This document shows positions 1 through 5,600 of a stretch of DNA of 5,600 bases, piece by piece. Under the pieces are notes generated by a model that saw only the letters and a list, made by a program, of their open reading frames with translations, ran no database searches and was not told the origin of the DNA. Both the position numbers and the translations under genes were made by a program. Source of the DNA: CAYRIH01 sp964424375. GTDB taxonomy: Bacteria > Patescibacteriota > Kazan-3B-28 > UBA10110. The stretch covers positions 1-5,600 of the forward strand of contig CAYRIH010000020.1 in the NCBI GenBank assembly GCA_964424375.1, written 5' to 3'. Each line of letters starts with the position of its first letter. The first letter of the stretch is position 1.

Positions 1-717
1 CAGAGGGTTGATGTTTTTAAAATGCCTCCAGTTTGGTTTTTTAAACCTACTTTTGAAAATTATCGATTAGTATTAACAAGTAGATTTCCTGGTTATTTTC
101 TTAACAGCTTATTTATTTCTGCAGGAACTTTAATACTATCATTGTTGATAGGTGTTCCCACCGCCTATGGTTTAGCCAGGCTAAAAATTAAGAAGAAAAA
201 GGATATTTTATTTTTTATTCTTTCTACTAGAATGGCACCACCGGCTGTATTTATTATACCATTTTATTTTCTTTGGAGTCGCTTACTTCTGATTGATACA
301 TATATTGCTCTTATAATTATGTATCAACTATTCACAGTATCTTTTATAGTTTGGATGATGACTAGCTTTTTTGAGGAAATTCCACGTGAAATTGATGAAG
401 CTGCCTGGATAGATGGATGCTCAAAGTGGGAATGCTTTTTTAAAGTTGCTTTGCCAAATGCCTATGGAGGACTAGTTGCAACAATGATACTGTCTGTGCT
501 TTTAACATGGAATGAATTTTTTTACGCACTAATTCTTACTGCATTTAAAACAAAAACAATGCCGGTAGCCTTACCAGGCTATATTGGATTTGTAAGAATG
601 AGATGGGGAGAACTTAGTGCTGCTGCAACTATGGTAGTAATACCTGTTTTAATATTTGCATTGATTGTTCAGAAAAACTTAGTAAGGGGTTTAGTTGGTT
701 CTTCCGTAAAAGGATAA
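1..717 (+). CDS. Carbohydrate ABC transporter permease, MalG-type, 5'-truncated by window edge
   Basis: This is an inner-membrane permease subunit of a CUT1-type sugar ABC importer. It would pair with a second permease, an ATPase and a lipid-anchored or secreted binding protein, none of which is intact in the window. The frame is open to base 1. The residues before the first ATG at 22 (QRVDVFK) read as the usual loop ahead of 'PPVWFFKPTFENY', so the true start lies upstream and the ATG is internal. Hydrophobic segments lie at about bases 100-180, 205-290, 295-375, 460-545 and 620-680. The cytoplasmic EAA loop that docks the ATPase is intact: DEAAWIDG at 394-417, followed by LP at 451-456. The C-terminus (QKNLVRGLVGSSVKG) is typical of the family. 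The next gene starts 30 bp downstream, so the two are probably co-transcribed. The family is certain, but the transported sugar is not known. Confidence 0.93.
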   Translation, partial: QRVDVFKMPPVWFFKPTFENYRLVLTSRFPGYFLNSLFISAGTLILSLLIGVPTAYGLARLKIKKKKDILFFILSTRMAPPAVFIIPFYFLWSRLLLIDTYIALIIMYQLFTVSFIVWMMTSFFEEIPREIDEAAWIDGCSKWECFFKVALPNAYGGLVATMILSVLLTWNEFFYALILTAFKTKTMPVALPGYIGFVRMRWGELSAAATMVVIPVLIFALIVQKNLVRGLVGSSVKG

Positions 718-734
718 TTAATATTATTAGATTA

Positions 735-747
735 GGGGGGGGGTAAA
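735..747 (+). promoter_or_regulatory. Ribosome binding site built on a run of nine G
   Basis: The ATG at 748 is preceded by A followed by nine consecutive G (735-743) and then TAAA. The G run can pair with the CCUCC of 16S rRNA in several registers and is the only candidate binding site for this start. Nine G in a row is conspicuous in such an AT-rich sequence. A change in the length of the run would alter the spacing to the ATG but not the reading frame. Confidence 0.6.
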
Positions 748-2127
748 ATGCCTATTTCTGTTGGTTTGGTATCTACTTCTTCAGGACAGCGGTTATGGCC
801 AGAGAGTGAAATAAATCAGGCAAAAGAGTTTTTAAATAAAGCTGCTAATTTTTTGGAGGATTTAAATTTTAATGTATTTAAGTATCCAAAAATAGTATGT
901 ACTCCACAGGAAGGAATTAACGGGGCAAAAGAAATAATTAACAAGGGAGCTGAAGTTTTAATTTGTTACATTGGAGGATGGTCATATTCTTCAGCTATAG
1001 TTGCTTTGGCTAATGAAATCAATATTCCAATTATTTTGTGGACTAATAGCAGACCTGATACGGCAGGACTTGTAGGAGCCGGGATTGCAAAAGGAGCCCT
1101 TGATGAAGTTGGAATAAAGTATAATTTTGTCTATGGTAATTTTGATCAAGAAAAAAATAAATACAAAATAACACAACTTGTTAAAGGATTAAGTGTGCGA
1201 AGCAGAATTAAAAATAGTAAGTTTGGCCTTTTTGGGAATAGAACTTTTGGAATGAATACAACTGTTATTGATATTAATCAATGGAAAAAGCGATTCAATG
1301 TTGAAGTAGAGTGTTTTGATCAAATTGAATTATTGGAACAAGCAAAGGCAGCTAATGCGTCAGAGGTATCTAAAGCAAAAACGTGGATGAAAAACACTTT
1401 CAAATCACTTCAAGAAGACAAAAGCATTGAAGAAGTTTTGACACGCTCTATTAGGCTTTATATTGCAATGTTAGAAATAATTAAGAATCATGATCTTGAT
1501 TTTGCTGCTGTACGTTGTCTTCCCGAGCTTTCCCAGTATTATTCTACTTTTTGTGTTGCTAACGCCTTATTAAATGCTACAGTTGATTATAAAGGACAAA
1601 AAGAAAGCTTTGTATGTGCCTGTGAAGCTGATGGTAATGGTGCATTAACAATGCAAATATTAAAAAGCTTAACATCTTCTTCTGTTAATTTTGGGGATGT
1701 AAGATATATAAATCCAGATGACGGTATCCTAGTTGTTTGTAATTGTGGATCTCAGGCTTTAGATTTTGCATCCTCACATGACCAAATACACTGGCTTCCG
1801 CAGGTAGGTTTTCAGGGCGAAGGTGGAGGTTTATGTAGTCAATATATATGTAAGTCAGGAGAAGTTACTTTAGCCAGGATTAGTAGAATTTCTGATGAAT
1901 TTGTTATGTTGATAGGAACAGGCAACTGTATCGGCGATATCCCTAGGGAAAAGTTGCATGAAACAACCTGGGAGTGGCCACATGCCTTTATTAAATTAAA
2001 CTCAGACCATGAAGCATTTTTAAAAAACGTCAGATCAAATCACATTCATATGGTTTATGGTAATATTGTGCCAGAATTAGTAGTGGCGTGTGAGTCTATG
2101 AATATAAAATCTATAATTATTAACTAA
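748..2127 (+). CDS. L-fucose/L-arabinose isomerase superfamily protein
   Basis: This is a predicted cytosolic, metal-dependent aldose-ketose isomerase of 459 aa. That is shorter than E. coli FucI (about 590 aa) and in the range of the many uncharacterised 'fucose isomerase-like' proteins. The N-terminal half (about residues 1-180) alternates beta strands and helices, as in the Rossmann-like domain of FucI and AraA. The conserved C-terminal part has ACEADGNGALTM with E293 and D295, FGDVRYIN with D317, an NCG segment, and SNHIHMVYGN with H432 and H434. By analogy with FucI, E293, D317 and one of the two histidines are the likely metal ligands. That assignment is inferred, not modelled. The gene lies 30 bp behind an ABC sugar permease, so it probably converts the imported compound. 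I see no strong terminator after it. The superfamily is clear, but the substrate is unknown and could be a pentose, deoxyhexose or modified sugar. Confidence 0.85.
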   Translation: MPISVGLVSTSSGQRLWPESEINQAKEFLNKAANFLEDLNFNVFKYPKIVCTPQEGINGAKEIINKGAEVLICYIGGWSYSSAIVALANEINIPIILWTNSRPDTAGLVGAGIAKGALDEVGIKYNFVYGNFDQEKNKYKITQLVKGLSVRSRIKNSKFGLFGNRTFGMNTTVIDINQWKKRFNVEVECFDQIELLEQAKAANASEVSKAKTWMKNTFKSLQEDKSIEEVLTRSIRLYIAMLEIIKNHDLDFAAVRCLPELSQYYSTFCVANALLNATVDYKGQKESFVCACEADGNGALTMQILKSLTSSSVNFGDVRYINPDDGILVVCNCGSQALDFASSHDQIHWLPQVGFQGEGGGLCSQYICKSGEVTLARISRISDEFVMLIGTGNCIGDIPREKLHETTWEWPHAFIKLNSDHEAFLKNVRSNHIHMVYGNIVPELVVACESMNIKSIIIN

Positions 2128-2564
2128 TCCTATTATAATAGAGCATAAAAAGTGGCTGTGGCATTTAATTATTAAATTAGGTTTTTCGCTATTTAATTTA
2201 GTCTTTTTACAAACTTAGCATTTACGATATAAATCTATTCTTGATAAGTTTACTGGAGAGATTGGTCTTGATGGTTTAGTGCTGCACATAACAGAAAAAC
2301 GATTTTCATTTATTTCATAGCAAAAAATATAATTTCCCGAAAGGTTTGAGCTTATTAAATAATAATGTTTAGCATTTAGAAACATCTGTTGAAAATTTTA
2401 TGACCACGTTAAAAAGCACCTAATTAGTGCTACAGCAATTTATAGGATATCTTAGTAGGATCTTGTAAATGTTTTTAAAGTTAGTAGTTGGGCCCACTTT
2501 ATTATGTCGTAAAGAATGTGCTTTTTCTGGGCTAATCATAAAAAATTATTCATAATATAAAGGA
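2128..2564. other. Long AT-rich intergenic region without an intact gene
   Basis: All frames on both strands are broken by stops, and the longest open stretches resemble no protein I recognise. A perfect 12-bp palindrome (CTATTATAATAG, 2130-2141) lies just after the isomerase stop, but it is too AT-rich and has no T-run close enough to be a strong terminator. A small hairpin, AGCAC / CTAATTA / GTGCT, lies at about 2415-2431. An imperfect inverted pair, TGGCTGTGGCA (2153-2163) and TGCTACAGCAA (2428-2438), brackets about 286 bp and could be the ends of a decayed mobile element. The CATAAT at 2551-2556 could be a -10 box for the next gene, but no good -35 is placed 17 bp upstream. I see no riboswitch fold I can name. 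The region probably holds the promoter for the AOR gene plus degenerate DNA. Confidence 0.5.
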
Positions 2565-2576
2565 GTGGTATTTTTG
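2559..2576 (+). promoter_or_regulatory. Ribosome binding site and TTG start of the AOR gene
   Basis: AAAGGAG at 2559-2565 is followed, after 8 bases, by TTG at 2574-2576. The GTG at 2565 overlaps the ribosome binding site itself and so cannot be the start. The ATG at 2589 is 23 bases away, too far. The TTG start gives MLGGYMGKTLWVDL, which matches the usual AOR N-terminus (a short GGY/GNxGK stretch followed by a hydrophobic VDL strand). Confidence 0.75.
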
Positions 2577-4406
2577 CTGGGTGGATACATGGGAAAAACC
2601 TTATGGGTAGATCTAAGTAGCGAAATAATTGAAAAAAAGGCCAATGATGATTCTGCTTTAAAGAAGTATATTGGTGGTTATGGTCTAGGAGCCAGACTAC
2701 TGTATGATGAATTAGAAAAAGGGATCGACCCTCTAGGAGAGAAAAACATTCTTGGCTTTTGTTCCGGCCCTCTGACCGGCACACCTACCATAGAGGGGAA
2801 TAGGTTTATGGTTGTTTGTAAATCTCCTCTTACTGGTGGGATTGGAGAGGCAAATAGCGGTGGCAGTTTTGGTCCCTATATGAAATTCGCCGGTTATGAC
2901 GCTATCTTTTTTAGAGGTAAAGCAAAAACTCCTAAATATCTACTTGTTCATAATGAAGAAGTAGAACTATTAGATGCTCAGGATATCTGGAGTTTAGACA
3001 CAATCGAAACCGAAATGCGTTTAAAGGGAAAGCATGGCGAAGGCTGTAGGGTAGCATCTATAGGACCTGCAGGCGAAAACTTGTCATTAATCTCGGCAAT
3101 AATTCATGATGGAAGGGCAGCAGCCCGTTCTGGTGTTGGGGCGGTTATGGGCTCCAAGAAAATTAAAGCAGTTGTACTAAAAGGTAATAAAGATGTCCCA
3201 TTGGCAGATCCTGAAAAAGTAAGGGAACTAAAGAGAAAATATATTAATATGTCTTCAGGGGAGTATAAACCTTTATCTGAAACAGGAACCATTGGTATAT
3301 TGGGAACATCAATTATGTCCGGAGATGCTCCTGTTAAAAACTGGAAAGGGTCAGGGCCAGTAGATTTTCCTCAGGGGATCGATAATTTTTCCAAAGACAA
3401 AATAATGAAATATCAGACAAAACGTATAGGCTGCTGGAGATGTACAATTGCTTGTAGCGGGAAAATGAAGGTTGAAGAAGGGCCTTATAAATTTGAAGGC
3501 AAGAAAGTTGAATATGAAAGTGCCGCCGCTTTTGGCCCATTAATTTTGAATGATGATTTCGAGTCTGTTTTATATATTAATAACATGTGTAACCGACTGG
3601 GTTTTGATACAATCTCTACAGGTACAGTTATTGCTTTTGCTATGGAATGCAACGAAGCAGGTTTAATAGATGAAAAAGAACTAGAGATTAGTTGGGGTGA
3701 GGCTGCTCGCATAATAGAACTGTTACCGAAAATTGCCAGACGTGAAGGGTCGGCTGCGATATTGGCAGATGGGGTGAAAAGAGCTTCAGAAATCATTGGA
3801 CCTAAATCAGAAGAATTTGCCATTCATGTTAATGGTCAGGAACTACCATTTCATGATCCGAGATTCCAGCCAGGTATGGCGACAACCTATGCAACCGAAC
3901 CTACACCGGGAAGACACTGTCCGTGTGAGTGGATCCTACCACCAGGAATTGACTTTCCAGATGACTTTAACAAGTATTCACCCCATGGTAAAGGTATTTG
4001 GCAAAAGAGGATGACTTGTCAGATGCAGATGATAAATTCCAGTGGCCTCTGCCAGTTTGGTTATTATTCCTATCCTTATGAAGCATGGCCTCAGTTCTTG
4101 ACTGCTGTTACAGGGATTAAATACGATATTGAAAAATTTGAACAAGTTGGTGAGAGGATCCTCAATCTTAGACATGCCTTTAATTTAAGAGAAGGTATGA
4201 ACTCTACCAAATTTGATTTTCCTAAACGTGCACTTGGAATTTCTCCATTGAAAGCGGGTAACACAAAGGGTATTTCTGTAGATTTAAAAACTCAAATAGC
4301 CGAATATTTTGAAGAGCTGGATTGGGATATAAAAACCGGTTATCCCAGCATAAAGAAACTTAAAGAACTTGAATTATATGATATAGAAGAAGATCTATAT
4401 AGATAA
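2574..4406 (+). CDS. aor: Aldehyde:ferredoxin oxidoreductase family tungstoenzyme
   Basis: This is a predicted cytosolic tungsten-bis-pterin and [4Fe-4S] enzyme. The family oxidises aldehydes to carboxylic acids with ferredoxin as acceptor, and some members run in reverse or act on other substrates. From the TTG start it is 610 aa, close to the 605 aa of Pyrococcus furiosus AOR, and key residues fall at nearly the same numbers. The cluster cysteines are C287-x2-C290-x3-C294 (GCWRCTIAC) and C493 (SSGLC), against 288/291/295/494 in P. furiosus. R77 and N94 match its R76 and N93, which contact the pterin phosphates. The two DxxGL pterin motifs are present but with Asn first: NRLGFD (340-345) and NSSGLC (488-493). 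Other conserved blocks are SPLTGGIGEANSGG and HDGRAAARSGVGAVMGSKK. No ferredoxin-like subunit gene is adjacent. A MoaD-like gene lies 624 bp downstream on the same strand with no terminator in between. The subfamily (AOR, formaldehyde-type, WOR4/5-like) and the substrate cannot be decided from sequence alone. Confidence 0.93.
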   Translation: MLGGYMGKTLWVDLSSEIIEKKANDDSALKKYIGGYGLGARLLYDELEKGIDPLGEKNILGFCSGPLTGTPTIEGNRFMVVCKSPLTGGIGEANSGGSFGPYMKFAGYDAIFFRGKAKTPKYLLVHNEEVELLDAQDIWSLDTIETEMRLKGKHGEGCRVASIGPAGENLSLISAIIHDGRAAARSGVGAVMGSKKIKAVVLKGNKDVPLADPEKVRELKRKYINMSSGEYKPLSETGTIGILGTSIMSGDAPVKNWKGSGPVDFPQGIDNFSKDKIMKYQTKRIGCWRCTIACSGKMKVEEGPYKFEGKKVEYESAAAFGPLILNDDFESVLYINNMCNRLGFDTISTGTVIAFAMECNEAGLIDEKELEISWGEAARIIELLPKIARREGSAAILADGVKRASEIIGPKSEEFAIHVNGQELPFHDPRFQPGMATTYATEPTPGRHCPCEWILPPGIDFPDDFNKYSPHGKGIWQKRMTCQMQMINSSGLCQFGYYSYPYEAWPQFLTAVTGIKYDIEKFEQVGERILNLRHAFNLREGMNSTKFDFPKRALGISPLKAGNTKGISVDLKTQIAEYFEELDWDIKTGYPSIKKLKELELYDIEEDLYR

Positions 4407-4414
4407 AGAATTTA

Positions 4415-4441
4415 AGAGGAGGGGGTGATTTAGATATGTAA
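4415..4441 (+). other. Orphan ribosome binding site followed by a start-stop (ATG TAA)
   Basis: A very strong ribosome binding site, AAGAGGAGGGGGTGA (4415-4428), lies 9 bases after the AOR stop. The first ATG at usable distance (4436-4438) is followed at once by TAA, and the GTG inside the site reads GTG ATT TAG. No gene follows in any frame. It is either the relic of a gene start whose body was deleted or a minimal start-stop element. I favour a relic because the adjacent gene is also damaged. Confidence 0.45.
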
Positions 4442-4495
4442 TAGATAATTTGATATTACAGGCTTTTAAAACAAACAAAAAGGAGAAATTTATTA

Positions 4496-5015
4496 ATGAA
4501 AAATTATAGTGTTATTTGTGCTTGTATCTTTAGTTTTTTCTGCAGTTAGCATTGTGAGTGCGGTGGAGAAGAGAGCTTATGAAGGAACCACTCTGAATCT
4601 ACTATTTAAAGAAGGCTATGAAATTGAAGTAATTAAAACTTACGAGGTAAGGCAAATTATAGATCAATATATCATGCAAGTCGCCAAGCAGGATAAATGG
4701 CTTAAGGAAAACCTCCCTGAGATTGACTGGTTTCTTGATGCTGCTCCTTCTGAAATATCGGAAGAATATCCAATTGTTGATTCGCTACAGGAAGCATATA
4801 CTGATGTTGTGGGTAAAAAACCAATTTTTCCAGGTATGCAGGGATGTGCAGATATGCGCCATTTAATTAAGAGGGGTAATACCCCCTTAGTTCTATTTGA
4901 TCCTGGTATTATTAGCACAGCCCATCAAGACAATGAGTATGTTGATATTGATAACTTGCTGACTGCTACAAAAATCTATGCTCAATTAACATTAAATTCG
5001 TGTCAGATAGCATAG
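4496..5015 (+). pseudogene. Sugar-binding-protein::M20-peptidase chimera with frameshifted signal peptide
   Basis: Two unrelated gene pieces are joined. AAAAAGGAG at 4477-4485 and ATG at 4496 are normally spaced, but this frame stops after 17 codons at TAG 4547-4549. A frame beginning after the short A-run (GTG at 4509, no proper ribosome binding site) reads VLFVLVSLVFSAVSIVSA, a signal peptide, followed by YEGTTLNLLFKEGYEIEVIK. That is the mature start of a sugar ABC extracellular binding protein. Joining the ATG to it needs one base removed or two added in the A-run, giving MK(K)IIVLFVLV. From about residue 44 the protein becomes the C-terminal part of an M20-family metallopeptidase (DapE/ArgE-like). 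It shows YEVRQIIDQYI, GCADMRHL (R117 in numbering from 4509) and FDPGIISTAHQDNEYV (H139, E143, a conserved late metal ligand region). The catalytic N-terminal half of M20 and nearly all of the binding protein are missing, so no enzyme activity is expected. It looks like a deletion scar. A translated secreted fusion is possible but less likely. Confidence 0.75.
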
Positions 5016-5033
5016 AAAGGAGTGATCAATTTG
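5016..5033 (+). promoter_or_regulatory. Ribosome binding site and TTG start of the MoaD-like gene
   Basis: AAAGGAGTGATC (5016-5027) is almost fully complementary to the 16S rRNA 3' end and begins directly after the TAG of the chimeric frame. A TTG follows 8 bases after GGAG (5031-5033). The GTG at 5022 is part of the binding site and is not a start. The layout matches that of the AOR gene (AAAGGAG, 8 bases, TTG). Confidence 0.72.
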
Positions 5034-5318
5034 GCCAGTATAATAATTCATTCTCCTGAATTGCAATCTGTAATTCAAGGAAATACAGCAATAAATATCG
5101 ATAAAGATAAACTTACTAAAATATTTAATGAATTGATATTCAATTATCCACAATTGGAAAATAAGATGTTTATAAATAAAGAAGAAAAGATTCTTAAAGG
5201 GACATTACTCCTCTTTCATAATAAAAAAATAATTCGTGAAAGAAATATATCAGAATATAACAAGGTTATTCATTCCAAAGATGAATTAATGATAATATCT
5301 GCATTTGCTGGTGGATAA
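5031..5318 (+). CDS. MoaD/ThiS-like ubiquitin-fold sulfur carrier
   Basis: This is a small protein (95 aa from the TTG start) that ends in AFAGG. The C-terminal Gly-Gly is the hallmark of sulfur carriers of the MoaD/ThiS family. In these an E1-like enzyme adenylates the tail, which is then thiocarboxylated and donates sulfur, in the case of MoaD to build the molybdopterin dithiolene. The internal pattern also fits the beta-grasp fold. It starts with a strand (ASIIIHSP), followed by a helix with a YPQLE turn (KIFNELIFNYPQLENK), a strand (GTLLLFHNKKI) in the place of the usual 'vNg..i', and a final KDELMIISAFAGG. It is slightly longer than classical MoaD (about 80 aa). Its position downstream of an AOR gene suggests a dedicated carrier for the tungstopterin cofactor. 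That link is inferred, though AOR-moaD neighbours are well known. An intrinsic terminator follows it directly. Confidence 0.85.
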   Translation: MASIIIHSPELQSVIQGNTAINIDKDKLTKIFNELIFNYPQLENKMFINKEEKILKGTLLLFHNKKIIRERNISEYNKVIHSKDELMIISAFAGG

Positions 5319-5319
5319 A

Positions 5320-5344
5320 TAGGCAATGCTGCCTAGGATTTTTT
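5320..5344 (+). terminator. Rho-independent terminator after the MoaD-like gene
   Basis: A six-base-pair stem, TAGGCA (5320-5325) with TGCCTA (5330-5335) and an ATGC loop, is followed after GGA by six T (5339-5344). It starts two bases after the moaD stop codon. The stem is short, but its position and T-run make it a credible end for the AOR-to-moaD transcript. Confidence 0.7.
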
Positions 5345-5600
5345 AAATAAATGTAGTAGTGTATATATAAAATAGAAAAATAATATATATTTTTTACCTA
5401 TATAGTTGCTACAAATCTATTCATAATGACATTATTATTAGGCGTTCAGAAAACTAGCTTTTAAAAAATTAAATATTAGGAAGGAAAGATTTTACAAAGC
5501 GAATCTTATATTTGTTATCTGTCATAGCAGAAGTCAAGTCAACCAGAAGAACAGTAATATGGTCATAGTACAGAGATTAGATACAGAATGGCGTCCTCTG
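5345..5600. other. AT-rich tail with no identified gene
   Basis: The first 100 bases are very AT-rich, with TATATATA-like stretches, and could contain a promoter, though I cannot place clear -35 and -10 boxes. A 13-base inverted repeat, ATAATG-A-CATTAT (5423-5435), could be an operator half-site pair or chance. A purine-rich AGGAAGGAAAG (5478-5488) resembles a ribosome binding site, but the frames behind it lack a usable start. One plus-strand frame is open from 5442 to the window end (53 codons, including MVIVQRLDTEWRPL from ATG 5559). It may be the beginning or a decayed part of the next gene. I do not recognise it. Confidence 0.35.

Noticed and set aside
2128..2573. Molybdenum/tungsten cofactor riboswitch upstream of the AOR gene
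   Set aside because: Such riboswitches can precede cofactor and molybdoenzyme genes, so I looked for one. The region shows only short AT-rich hairpins and a small CCCGAAAGG element, not the GC-rich stems of that RNA.
2536..2784. Minus-strand open frame overlapping the AOR start
   Set aside because: It lies antisense to the conserved AOR N-terminus, its protein looks like no family, and it has no ribosome binding site in keeping with its neighbours. It is a shadow frame.
3485..3823. 112-codon minus-strand open frame inside the AOR gene
   Set aside because: It is fully covered by conserved AOR sequence. Its composition is that of the complement of a coding strand, and no domain is recognisable.
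3796..4014. Plus-strand open frame in another frame within the AOR gene
   Set aside because: The AOR frame is unbroken here and carries the family motifs. The alternative frame resembles no known protein.
2231..5422. Ten-base repeat AAATCTATTC at 2231 and again at 5413
   Set aside because: It is a short, low-complexity match in two AT-rich spacers. The flanks differ, so chance is a sufficient explanation.
1..5600. CRISPR array, tRNA or rRNA genes
   Set aside because: I saw no regularly spaced repeats, no cloverleaf-like segment with the TTC and CCA-end features, and no rRNA-like stretch.

Overview
The window is about one third GC. It has strong Gram-positive-style ribosome binding sites (AAAGGAG, GAGGAGGGGG), TTG starts, a tungsten-type aldehyde:ferredoxin oxidoreductase (AOR) gene and a sugar ABC transporter. 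This fits a strict anaerobe of the low-GC Firmicutes (Clostridia or Halanaerobiales-like). Other AT-rich anaerobic lineages cannot be excluded from sequence alone.

Region 1 (1-2127) is the tail of a sugar-use operon. It holds the 3' part of a MalG-type ABC permease, cut by the left window edge, and then, 30 bp on, a 459-aa isomerase of the L-fucose/L-arabinose isomerase superfamily. The transporter would import a sugar or sugar-like compound and the isomerase would act on it. The substrate cannot be named. Region 2 (2128-2564) has no intact gene and is stop-rich and AT-rich.

Region 3 (2574-5344) centres on an AOR-family tungstoenzyme (610 aa with the TTG start preferred here) and a 95-aa MoaD/ThiS-like protein ending in Gly-Gly. 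Proteins of the MoaD type supply sulfur for the pterin dithiolene that AOR enzymes use. No terminator is visible between the two genes, and a plausible intrinsic terminator follows moaD at 5320-5344. The arrangement therefore suggests one transcript.

Between the AOR and moaD genes lies the most unusual part of the window, 4407-5030. It contains a strong ribosome binding site with no gene behind it. Next come a normally spaced ribosome binding site and ATG for a secreted sugar-binding protein, whose signal peptide is frameshifted within a few codons. That reading frame then runs, after about 43 residues, directly into the C-terminal part of an M20-family metallopeptidase. This looks like the scar of an internal deletion that joined a sugar-binding-protein gene to a peptidase gene, so it is probably a pseudogene. 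Region 4 (5345-5600) is AT-rich and contains no gene I can identify.

I see no convincing new multi-gene system. The best candidates for a second look are the binding-protein::M20 chimera and the AOR-moaD pair that surrounds it.
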